Part shown: positions 21,448 through 29,645 of the stretch, one piece after another
Numbering within the stretch: the first letter of the stretch is position 1
Layout: every line of letters begins with the position of its first letter
From: Haplomitrium mnioides
Taxonomy: Eukaryota; Marchantiophyta; Haplomitriopsida; Calobryales
Direction: 5' to 3'
Assembly: GCA_049999725.1 (NCBI GenBank)
Contig: JBNGIS010016700.1
Span: forward strand, 1-29,645
DNA: 29,645 bases
Notes under the pieces: generated by a model
What the model saw: the letters and a program-made list of their open reading frames with translations, nothing else
Told to the model about the DNA's origin: nothing
The model's database searches: none
Program-made: the position numbers and the translations under genes

Positions 21448-22400
21448 TTAAATAAGGTTCCATAGTAGCATCATGAAGCGGATAGCCATTCCACAAAACC
21501 TTGTATTAAACTTGTGGATGCCGCCATCGCTTGATAACTCTTTTTGCCAAAATACAGTCCTTTTCATATTCGTCATGATCATCAAGAACAATAGCCAGAG
21601 GAGGAAGTTGAACACGATTTGGAAAAGAAGATGGACTAGAGACAAAAAGCTTAAGTTTAGAGACATAAAACATATGATCAATCTTCATATAATGAAGAAG
21701 ATCAAGTTTATAAGCAAGGGGAGAAATTACTTGAGAAATAGAGAAAGGACCAATCCAAGTATGAGATAACTTACAAACTTGAGTATCTAAGACAATGGGA
21801 GATCATGAGTAGATAACATAACTTGGCTATCTAAAACATAAGAGCAATCATGACAATGACTATCGGCATATTTTTTTACCAATTTTGAGCAATAGTAAGA
21901 TAGTTGCAAGCATCTTGCAAGGAAGAAGATAAACGAAACAAAAAAAGTAGAAATACTTGGAACATTGGAAGAAGAAGGAGAAAGCAAACCATTGAGAATA
22001 AGAGGATGTTGACCCAAACTAAGAAAGAGGAGAAAACCCAGTGCTTGCTTGTTTGGAGTTGTTGCAGGAAAACTCTACATCTGATAAGAAACTATCCCAA
22101 TCAGTTTGATGAATATTGATGAATGTACAAAGCACATCCTCGACAATGCGATTAGAGTGCTATGTTTGTCCATTTTTTTGAGGATAATAAACATTACACA
22201 TAGAATGTTTGTTTTTAAAAGCTTGAACAACTCTCACCAAAATTTTCTAGTGAAACGCGGGTCCCTATCAGATATTAACACCTTCAGTTGGGCATTCCAT
22301 GATGATAGAAGACACTATCAAAGTAAATTTTTGCCAATTGTGAAGCATCCACTATATCAATTGCTAGTACTAAATGAATATGCTTGCTGCATTTGTCCAT
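21448..22400 (-). pseudogene. Copy A integrase core and chromodomain
   Basis: Reading down from 22400, the core keeps ISDRDPRF (22262-22285) with its catalytic Asp, then YYPQKNGQT, DWDSFLSDVEFSCNNS and the C-terminal region (KKYADSHCHDCSYVLDSQVM). FYVSKLKLF precedes the chromodomain, which is split by a stop into ILAKRVIKRWRHPQV and YKVLWNGYPLHDATMEP. Several frames are used. Compared with copy B (VLWQGYPLHDAIWEP), the Trp of the WEP box is Met here. Confidence 0.88.
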
Positions 22401-22482
22401 AAATACTACAACGACAATAAACTTACAAGATGTAGTTGGAAGTGAAGTGACAAGATCCAAACTTACATGTTCCCAATGAGCA

Positions 22483-22740
22483 CTAAGAATCGGTAGTGGC
22501 TAAAGAGTCCACTTGGTTTTTGATTTGAAGCTTTGTTTTGTTGACAACTTTCACACAAATGAACAAAACCACAAATATCTCGAGCCAAGTTGGACCACCA
22601 CCAAGTGCGCTCAAGCATCTTTCTAGTTTTATGCACTCTGCAATGCTCTTACATAGCAATGCCATGCAATTCTTGTAGACGAGCCATTCGAAGCGTATCA
22701 TCTTGTGGAACATATATTTGATGGTCTAGATAGAGGATAC
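22483..22740 (-). pseudogene. Copy A integrase zinc-binding domain
   Basis: In the right frame the minus strand gives VPQDDTLRMARLQELHGIAM, a stop, EHCRVHKTRKMLERTWWWS and CESCQQNKASNQKP. This matches the HHCC zinc finger of Ty3/Gypsy integrases and the equivalent part of copy B (27073-27411). Confidence 0.83.
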
Positions 22741-22867
22741 CATCTTGAATGGAAAAATAATGATACTATTTTTTACGATCAATCATGCATGAACAAGACT
22801 AAGAAAAGCATCTTCTTTTAGTTTTTGGCAATAACTTTCATTAGTTGCCTCATCCAAATCCAATATG

Positions 22868-23536
22868 TTAAATGTTAGCCGCCTCCATTGTATTCACTTG
22901 ATGATCTGACTTTCTTGACAATGCATTATGAATGGTGTAGAACCTTCCAGGCTTATACTTTAGCTTGATATCAAAGAGTTGCAATTGATCTTCCCATTGG
23001 TGATCATCACTTGTTCTAAGTTCTAAATAAACCGCTTGCAACAATGGCTTGTGATCTCTTCGCATAAGTACAAGTCTTCCGAAAAGATAATGCCTCCACA
23101 CTTTGGAAGCCTAAACCATTTCAATCACTCTCGATCTTTGCAGAATAATTTCTCTCCACCACATTTAATCAGCATGACATGAAGGTAATTGGATGAAGTC
23201 CATCCTCAAACTCTTGTTGTAAAACTACTCCAATAACAAAATTGGAAGCATCAAAATCAACTACACAATGTGTCTTAGATCATATTGATGTAGATTAGAA
23301 CAAGAAGAGACTACATCTTTGAGTTGTTGAAATGCCGCTTGCTCTTTGGCAGTCCATTGAAACTTGACCTTCTTGCATAGCAAATATGTAAATGGTGCGG
23401 GAATATACGCACAAAAATGGATGAACTGTCGATATAAGCTTGCCAATCTATTAAAGGCTCTAATATTTTTTTGCCTCTTTTGGTGTTGGCCACTTTGTAA
23501 GAGCCTTACTTTTCTCTTCTTCCATTTTGATACCAT
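22868..23536 (-). pseudogene. Copy A RNase H and RT connection
   Basis: RNase H tail at 23101-22868: VWRHYLFGRLVLMRRDHKPL (DHKPL motif), QWEDQLQLFDIKLKYKPG and NALSRKSDHQ, which is the ADALSR-type end of the domain. The connection at 23536-23261 includes SLYRQFIHFCAYIPAPFTYL and FQWTAKEQAAFQQLKDV. Between them a decayed stretch holds the first RNase H acidic residues, partly readable near 23215 (SNFVIGVVLQQEFEDG). Confidence 0.9.
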
Positions 23537-24190
23537 CCTGAGACACCTTGTGCCTTAGGTAAGTAGCCTCTTGCTTCCAAAGTTTGCACTTGGATATCTT
23601 GCAATAAAACTCTCAATTGCACAACCTTTGCAACACTTCTTTCATATGATCTCGATGCTCAACTTCATTTTTACTAAAAATACGAATGTCATCCAATACC
23701 GAAATTGAATTATCCAATAACCATAAAAAATTTCATGCATTTGATCCATGAATATAGTCAAAGCATTAGTGAGACCAAATGTAAGGACCTTTTAGTCAAT
23801 ATGCCTATACCTTGAGCAAAATGTTGTCTTTGGCATATCACTTGGTTTAATATGAATTCGCTAATAACCACTTTGAAGACCCAACTTGGAAAATGATCCT
23901 GCACCACTCAATTGATCCAAAAAAATCATCAATACATGGTAAAATAAAAGCGTTCTTTGCTATTTGATTGTTTAAACTGCGATAATCTATACAAAGACAA
24001 AATCTACCATCTTTTTTTGGTACAAAGAATACTGGTGCTCCCCAAATCGAGACACTATGTTGAATAAAATCCTTCTTAACAAGATCTGTCAAGTTCTTGT
24101 AAAGCTCTTTCAACTCTTGTGGCGATAACTTGTATATAGGCTGATTAGAAGGAGTACTTCCAAATATCAACTGAATTAGAAAAGGCATTC
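23537..24190 (-). pseudogene. Copy A reverse transcriptase
   Basis: The open first half (24188-23847) has GSTPSNQPIYKLSPQELKEL, SIWGAPVFFVPKKDGRFCLC and IDYRSLNNQIAKNAF. After frame breaks the catalytic box near 23685-23715 reads VLDDIRIFS, so both Asp residues are kept, unlike element 1. The palm between them is damaged (SSKWLLANSY where a DLRSGY-like box belongs). Confidence 0.92.
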
Positions 24191-24407
24191 CTCAATCATT
24201 GGCAAACTTTTTAGAAAGTCATCTCAAAAAACATCTACAAACTCTTTCAAAATATCATCAATCATTGAGTTTGTTACAGATTTCGCTCCCTCGTTATTCA
24301 AGTCCACAATAGGTTTGAGTCACCTTACAAAGACATGAAACTTTTTCTCCATCAAAGCATTATACTGAGGTGATTTGAGCCTCTTTCACCAATGGTGCCG
24401 GATATCC

Positions 24408-24761
24408 CTAAAGAATTTTCTTTCTTTGTAAAGCAACTTGAATTTTTTGTTTTGCCCAATCAACTTGAGCGGATCGAAGTTCAAGCCAAGGCAAGCCTAA
24501 AATAATGTCATATTGTACTAACAAAATAACAAAATCCATAGATTCCTCATATTCTTTGCCAATCTTTAGAAAAAATAGCTTGTACGAGTGGAACACCTCA
24601 TGTTTTTGGTCATCAACCATATTCACAAAACTTCTCTTGATAGGCAAAGTTTTAGCTTTGATTTTTTTCACAAAACATAATGATATGAAATTTTCAAAGC
24701 TTCTACAGTCTATTAACATTCTACAACAATGCTCATCAACCATATCATCAAGATGAAACAA
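24408..24761 (-). pseudogene. Copy A aspartic protease
   Basis: The active-site loop reads MLIDCRSFENFIS where relatives have a D-S-G-S/T core, so the Gly is replaced by Arg, the same loss as in element 1. The second conserved region YDIILGLPWLELRSAQVDW is intact. The stretch is 117 codons. Confidence 0.88.
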
Positions 24762-25547
24762 GGTGCTTCAAATTATTGTTGAGCTTTTAATTCCATTAGA
24801 ACTAGACAAGCTCTTAATAAATTGCTCGATTGTTTTTACTAAGGACTGTCACTTCTCTAGTTCTCATCTTCAACATTACTGCTTGAACAAGAGCGCGTGG
24901 TTGACCTTGGCGACATGGGAAATTCGCAATTATATGAGGAAGTTGTCGACAATAAAAATATTCTCAACTTTGGCTTAGACGCTTGCGCTCTACATCGGTG
25001 AGTGTTACTCTTTGCACCGCATCAATCTCCATAGGTACAGCCTCATTTTGTAGTATACGAACATTTGGTAAAGCTTATTGTGGATGTGGCCTAGCTTTGA
25101 TAGTCGCTAGTAGTAAGTCGTATCATTCAACCATGTGAATTTCTTCTTCTAGTTGTGAGAGATCTCTCATTTTCACTAGTGCGAGGCTTCAATCTTCGAA
25201 TAAATTGATTTAAACTTCTCTCTTTCCCATATTAGGAATTTGCATAATAATGTTCTAAAATTGTGTGATATAGCTTTTCACTATATCCAATTACTTCAAT
25301 TCGACTAATCGATCTCTTGCCACTTTTTGAGCATTCAGAACTCTAATCTTAAATTCACCACTTTCTTGAACTCTTGCCAAAAACCAATTAGAGCAACAAA
25401 TCCATGTTGAGCTTGCTCTATTTGATATCTCCACTAAGTTTTGGCAACTTCTTCTAATTGATTTGAAGCAAATAGAATTCTTTGACCATCTTCTTTGATG
25501 TTTGTAGCCTCAAAGTATTGCTTGCAATCAAACATGAAGTTCTCATA
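24762..25547 (-). pseudogene. Copy A gag, N-terminally truncated
   Basis: The capsid region near 25547-25300 includes NFMFDCKQYFEATNIKEDGQ and ILFASNQLEEVAKT, then stops, then HGFVALIGFWQEFKKVV. The nucleocapsid knuckle near 24950-24900 is damaged: FYCRQLPHIIANFPC, with the first Cys of CX2C missing. The N-terminus is absent: gag codons run straight into the LTR that starts at 25548. Confidence 0.83.
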
Positions 25548-25877
25548 TGTAAAAGAACTCAAGGACCAAATCCAAATGAGTAAAAACTCATAGTAAACTC
25601 TAATAAAGTTCTTCAACCAAAAGCAACTCAAGGCCTAAGCTAAGACCAAAAGTGTAAGAAAAAACCAAGCAACCAAAGAACCCAAGTGATTTGAGAGCAA
25701 CTCCCGAATGAGAAGTGGGGCTAAGAAGCCCTTCTATTTATACAAGAGAAGAGGGTTTCATCCCTCTTTCTTTACTTACAAGTCACTTCTAATTTCAACC
25801 CTAAAAGTGACTCTCTACCACTTCCTTCACTCTCTATTTTCTTATAAATAGCACAACCTTATGCTTGTACTATCACA
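25548..25877 (-). repeat. Copy B 3' LTR
   Basis: 330 bp with proper ends in plus view (TGTAAAAGAACTC ... ctatcaca). On its inner side (25878-25890) the minus strand reads GAAGGTGAGGATTA, a modest polypurine tract. A TATA-like tatttatac is at 25734-25743. The left neighbour is the gag of copy A. Confidence 0.9.
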
Positions 25878-25883
25878 TAATCC

Positions 25884-26454
25884 TCACCTTCTAATCAATG
25901 GCGTCCTCGTCACTTCTGCAACTTTCAAATATTTGAATAGCCTCTTGAGGATTATCAAGATTTGAAGAAGGTTCCCAAATAGCATCATGCAGTGGATAGC
26001 CTTGCCACAAAACCTTGTATTGAGCTTGTGGATACTGCAATTGCTTGATAACTCTTTTTGCCAAAATGCGGTCCACCTCAAATTCTTCATAATCATCAAG
26101 AACAATAGCTGGAGAAGGAAGTTAAACAGGATTTGGAAAAGAAAATGGACTAGGAAAAAAAGGCTTGAGTTTAGAGACATGAAACACATGATCAATCTTC
26201 ATATAAAGAGGAAGGTCAAGTTTATAAGCAACTATGGAAATAACATGAGAAATAAAGAAAGGATTAATCCAAGCACGAGATAACTTATGGACTTGAGTAT
26301 CTACAGACAATGGGAGATTGTGAGTAGATAACATAACTTGGTCACCTAAAACATAAGAGCAATCACGACGATGGCTATCGACATATTGTTTTTGCCGATT
26401 TTGAGCAATAAGATGGTTGCGGGAATCTTGCAAGAAAGAAGATAAACGAGACAA
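25884..26454 (-). pseudogene. Copy B integrase C-terminus and chromodomain
   Basis: C-terminal part at 26454-26122: SYVLGDQVMLSTHNLPL, then a GPY/F-like zone (AWINPFFISHVISIVAYKLD) and HVFHVSKLKPFFP. The chromodomain at 26076-25891 has RILAKRVIKQLQYPQAQYKV, LWQGYPLHDAIWEP and NLDNPQEAIQIFESC, better preserved than in copy A. Confidence 0.92.
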
Positions 26455-26870
26455 AAAAATTAGAAATATTTGGAAGAAGAAGGAGAAAGCAAACCATCGG
26501 GAACAAGAGGATGTTGACCTGAATTAAGAAAGAGAGGAGAAAACCTAGTACTTGATTGTTTTTAGTTGTTGTAGGCAAACTCCAAAACCGGTAAGAAACT
26601 ATCCCAATCGGTATGATGAACATTGATGAACGCGCAAAGCATATTCTCCACAGTGCAATTAGCATGCTTTGCTTGCCCATCTGTTTGAGGATGATACGCA
26701 GTAGACATAGAGAGTTTGGTACCCAAAATTGTGAAAAACTCTCGCCAAAACTTTCCAGTGAATCGTGGATCTCTATTAGATATTAATGCCTTTAGCATGC
26801 CATGATATCAAAAGATTGTATCAAAGTAAATATTTGCCAATTGTGGAGCATCTGCCGTATCCACTATCGG
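26455..26870 (-). pseudogene. Copy B integrase catalytic core
   Basis: One open stretch (26798-26562) shows ISNRDPRFTGKFWREFF, where the catalytic Asp of S-D-R is Asn, then STAYHPQTDGQAKHANCTVE and DWDSFLPVLEFAYNN. Copy A still has Asp at this site, so the change arose in copy B alone. The same substitution is seen in element 1. Confidence 0.92.
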
Positions 26871-27411
26871 TGCTAGATGAATTTGTTTGCTTAGCTTATC
26901 CACAAACACCACAATAGCTGTAAAGCCATGATGTGTGGTTGGAAGCGAAGTGACAAGATCTAAACTTACATGTTCTCACTGAGTAGTAGGAATCGGTCAT
27001 GGTTGAAGAAGACCAGCTGGTTTTTGATTTGAAGCCTCGTTTCGTTAACAACTCTCACAAGAACCAACAAAGCTACAAATATCTCAAGCTAGGTTTGGCC
27101 ACCACTAAGTGCGTTGAAGCAACTCCATAGTCTATAGTATTGTCTACCCGAAGATGCCTATAGATTGGAATGTTATGTGCTTCTTGTAAACATGCCATTT
27201 GAAGTGCATCATCTTGTGGAACATATATTTGATGGCCTTGATAGAGAATACTATTGCAAATAAAAAAGGCATGATACTCATTATCTTTGACTACCAAACA
27301 TGTTTTAACAAGATTAAAGAAGGCATCTCCATGTAACTTTTGTCGAAAGCCGTCACTGGTTGCTTCATCAAGATGCAATATACTAATATTTACAACCTCC
27401 AATGTATTCAT
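26871..27411 (-). pseudogene. Copy B integrase N-terminal region
   Basis: Frame of 112 codons (27411-27073): SDGFRQKLHGDAFFNLVKTC, then IYVPQDDALQMACLQEAHNI (zinc-finger His pair region) and IYRHLRVDNTIDYG. The Cys pair lies beyond a frame break (about 27055). The N-terminal MNTLEVVNI corresponds to VNTMEAANI of copy A, just after RNase H. Confidence 0.85.
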
Positions 27412-27443
27412 ACAATGAATCAGTCTTCATGCTAATGCATCAG

Positions 27444-28552
27444 TGTCGTAGCACAGCAGTAGCACTCCAACCCCGAAAAGAACAACCAAGGTTCGAACCG
27501 CGCAAGATCTATATAGAAATTCGCTCTTAATCCACTTTTACCAACTTTCCAGATTCTTTAGAGAGTTCTGAAACTGCACTCTATCAGTTCAGAGATGGAC
27601 CGCTCTCCACTCTAGGACTGACAACCTTCCTCCCACAAAACCAAACACAAACACACTACTACTACAATAGAACAAAAGCCAAGAATTACTCAAATTGTAT
27701 GACTGACACTTCTAGGATAAGACAGTTGCTGTACAGGCTGATTTTAAACAGAAGCTGAATCAGAAAAATTCCCAAGCAACCGGTTACCCAACTCGCAAGG
27801 ATATCTCAGACCAACACTCCCATGCCTACCCTCGTTACAACATCTCACTTCTACTCAAAACTGGATACTCAGGCCACTCCAACCCAATGTACCCCAGAGC
27901 TTGATGCTGAGAACTCAGCTATGGAACGACCCTCCTGATCTCACATCCACTCGCTGTTCCTCCAACCACCAGTCACTCTGTTTGCTTGTTGAAATGACCA
28001 CCTATTCCATAGGCACATACAATACTGAACACTCCTTGCTCTACTGCAACCCACCAACCAGTATCCACTGACTGATTGACTACAGAAGGTTCTCTCCTTA
28101 AAAATATAACAAACACAGAACAGAACAGAACTTAAAGCAGAATTGATTTTGCCACTAAACCTCCCACAGATTTACAACTTGGAACTCAGAACCTAGGCCC
28201 ACCAGCAGGACACACTCAGGCACCTCCTGACATGCACTCCTCTAATGCTACCTGACTGCTTTCTTCAATTGCCAACCTGCAAAACATTCACCAATCAACT
28301 CTAACTCCCAATCCTTATTCCTTCCTCAAACTGCTCCTCATGAATCTGCAATAAACAACTTGAGCAGGGGACCTCACAGACATGAATTCTCTGTATATTT
28401 CTTGAAACACACATGTACAATGAGACTAACCACAGAACAAGGGCTCGCCATCAGGTTTATACCCCCTGCCCTGTACTCCTAAAACTAACGGATCAATCAA
28501 GACTTTACATATTTTACATCTGCCCTGAGAGACTAACTTTTTCTCCCTAGGC
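27444..28552. other. Unidentified segment, possible LTR of another element
   Basis: Starts abruptly after copy B with TGTCGTAGCACAGCAG and is rich in ACC, CTC and CAC on the plus strand. No protein motif is present in any frame. The minus strand has a TATA-like TATAAAC near 28455, so the segment could be a long LTR of a minus-oriented element beginning at 27444, but I cannot find the other end, a primer site or a polypurine tract. A-box-like tagcacagcag (27449-27459) and B-box-like ggttcgaacc (27490-27499) words lie near the start and leave a tRNA-derived SINE as an alternative. Confidence 0.35.
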
Positions 28553-28665
28553 TCCTAATAAGAACTAACCACTCACACGTGGTTCTTAAACTAAATCAAC
28601 TCGTCTAACTAGTCTACATCGCTTCCGCTCATAATAAGAACTAACTACTCGAAGTAGTTCTTATA
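28553..28665. repeat. Two related hairpin-forming repeats
   Basis: aataagaactaaccac followed by gtggttctta (28556-28588), and aataagaactaactac followed by agtagttcttat (28632-28664), are imperfect inverted repeats sharing the same left arm and lying 76 bp apart. Both are preceded by a GCTC-type word, as is aataagaact at position 31. Confidence 0.7.
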
Positions 28666-29110
28666 CTAATTCTCGAACTTCCTCATACTCATACTTTTTC
28701 ATGTTCCAACTTTTCAACTTCACAGGAGGCCTGTTTCGAACGTTCGCCCTTTTCGACCTTTCAGTTCACCTCCCATTTTTATACCGTAATTCTGTTTTAT
28801 CACCATTTCGCCATTTAAACTTCCTCTTCAAGGTCGTTCTCCCCTTGCCGCGCAAAACACCGATAAGTCGCCATTTCAACTATCGCCGCTTCGCTCCATC
28901 ACCATTTCACCAATTATTCCTCCGTCGATCTCCTCGGAAAGGCACCTTCCTAACCGGTCCCCCCCCACTTCGGAACTCCACTCGGAACCATTTAAACCGG
29001 GGTCTCCCTCTTCGGATCCCCACACGGACACTAACTAAAACCCCCATAACCGGGGTACCCCACATCAGAAGGCGGAGTTCCGAAGCCTTCTTCGGACTCA
29101 CGGACTCTCC
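28666..29110. repeat. C/T-rich, CGGA-rich repeat-like segment, right end
   Basis: Composition and words resemble positions 1-900. Palindromic motifs ggaaccatttaaaccggggt (28984) and acccccataaccggggtacc (29039) parallel those at 223 and 264. A 285-codon open frame crosses this region, but it is Ser/Pro/Arg/Leu-rich from composition, runs through tandem repeats and resembles no protein, so I do not call it a gene. Confidence 0.45.
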
Positions 29111-29114
29111 TTCA

Positions 29115-29273
29115 CGGACTACTCTTCCACTCACGGACTACTCTTCCACTTCCGCTCACGGACTACTCTTCCACTTCCGCTCACGGACTACTGACTCACC
29201 TCGGATCACTGCCTACGGACTCCCCTCGGATCACTGCCTACGGACTCCCCTCGGATCACTGACCTCACTTCAC
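29115..29273. repeat. Two adjacent tandem repeats with 25-bp units
   Basis: Block 1: cggactactcttccac starts at 29115, 29134, 29159 and 29184 (steps 19, 25, 25). Block 2: cctcggatcactg starts at 29199, 29224 and 29249 (steps 25, 25). Both unit types contain a cggact core, so block 2 may have grown from block 1. Confidence 0.95.
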
Positions 29274-29645
29274 GGACCTTTCGCGGAACATCCTTTTCAT
29301 TCTCCTCTTTTTAAACTTTTAAGTTCATCAATTTCTTCCTCTAGAGCAGCGATCTCCTTCTGTCAATTCTCAGCCAGGCGCTGCATTCCTTTCGCTTGGT
29401 TGTTTAATCTCTTCCGACCCGAACCCCTGTCGAATCCCAGCGATCAATTTCTCAGCCAAAGCCTCCTCAAATCTCTACTTCAATTACTCCTCCCGCTGCG
29501 GCATTCCGATTACTTCTTCTTGTTCAATTGCCCACCAACACGAAGAACTTCCTCCTGAATTCGAATTTTCCCTTCCGCACTTCGTTCTCTTCATTTGATT
29601 CTCAGCCACGCGACGTGCTCTCATTCATGTTCTCGGTAAGGAACA
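29274..29645. other. Right window edge, no gene recognised
   Basis: C/T-rich sequence with repeated ttctcagcca words (29367, 29450, 29600). No complete feature is visible, and the window ends inside it. Confidence 0.4.

Larger units (their letters stand above)
20887..25547 (-). mobile_element. Decayed Ty3/Gypsy chromovirus copy A
   Basis: Minus-strand order is gag (to 24762), protease, RT, RNase H, integrase, chromodomain, then 3' LTR (20887-21363). There is no 5' LTR of its own, no primer site and no gag N-terminus: readable gag stops at 25547, exactly where another LTR of the same family begins. It belongs to a different family from element 1 (different LTR, protease and integrase sequence) and is more decayed, with stops throughout. 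Confidence 0.9.
25548..27443 (-). mobile_element. Decayed Ty3/Gypsy chromovirus copy B, 5'-truncated
   Basis: Same family as copy A. It consists of a 330-bp 3' LTR (25548-25877), chromodomain, integrase and the very end of RNase H (DALA at about 27443-27430), after which homology to copy A stops and unrelated sequence begins at 27444. Gag, protease, RT and most of RNase H are missing. Either an insertion at 27444 or a deletion cut it. Confidence 0.9.

Noticed and set aside
28701-29558. Open frame of 285 codons, plus strand
   Set aside because: It has no domain, a skewed Ser/Pro/Arg/Leu/Phe content from C/T-rich DNA, and runs through two tandem repeats. Length alone does not support a gene.

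Overview
This window looks like nuclear DNA of a land plant. It holds one plant-type desaturase gene copy in a background of nested, decayed retroelements and long tandem repeats. The desaturase resembles plant sphingolipid delta-8 desaturases, and the LTR elements are plant-style chromoviruses (Ty3/Gypsy with a chromodomain). A Penelope-like element and large repeat blocks suggest a big, repeat-rich genome such as a fern, lycophyte or gymnosperm. That last step is a guess, and I cannot name the species. A run of 10 N at 3134-3143 marks an assembly gap.

Layout from left to right. Positions 1-1100 are C/T-rich and rich in CGGA words; the same style of sequence returns at 28560-29645. Positions 1171-2420 hold a tandem repeat with a 382-bp period. 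Positions 2421-5591 hold no gene I recognise. Positions 5592-6986 (+) are a full-length, intronless cytochrome b5-fused front-end desaturase with all its metal and heme motifs, but with three in-frame stop codons and no frameshift. Positions 7190-8918 are a satellite-like array with a unit of about 195 bp and two alternating unit types.

Positions 9575-18770 (+) hold the decayed remains of a Penelope-like element (PLE). Its GIY-YIG endonuclease lies upstream of the reverse transcriptase, so the order is permuted relative to canonical PLEs. A complete chromovirus in minus orientation (10304-16464) sits inside the PLE reading frame. It has two LTRs of about 550 bp, a tRNA-iMet primer site, a polypurine tract and a perfect 5-bp target duplication (GAAAG). 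Removing it rejoins the PLE linker in frame.

Positions 18873-19315 hold a (TG)19 microsatellite and a 64-bp tandem repeat. Positions 20887-27443 hold two further, more decayed copies (A and B) of a second chromovirus family, both on the minus strand, meeting at a single LTR (25548-25877). Positions 27444-29645 hold an unidentified segment, a pair of hairpins and two adjacent 25-bp tandem repeats.

No coding gene here looks intact. The desaturase is the only host-type gene; everything else recognisable is mobile or repetitive DNA. The insertion order can be read in part: the PLE came first and the 10304-16464 chromovirus later. Copies A and B carry several damaged pol genes and are probably also old.
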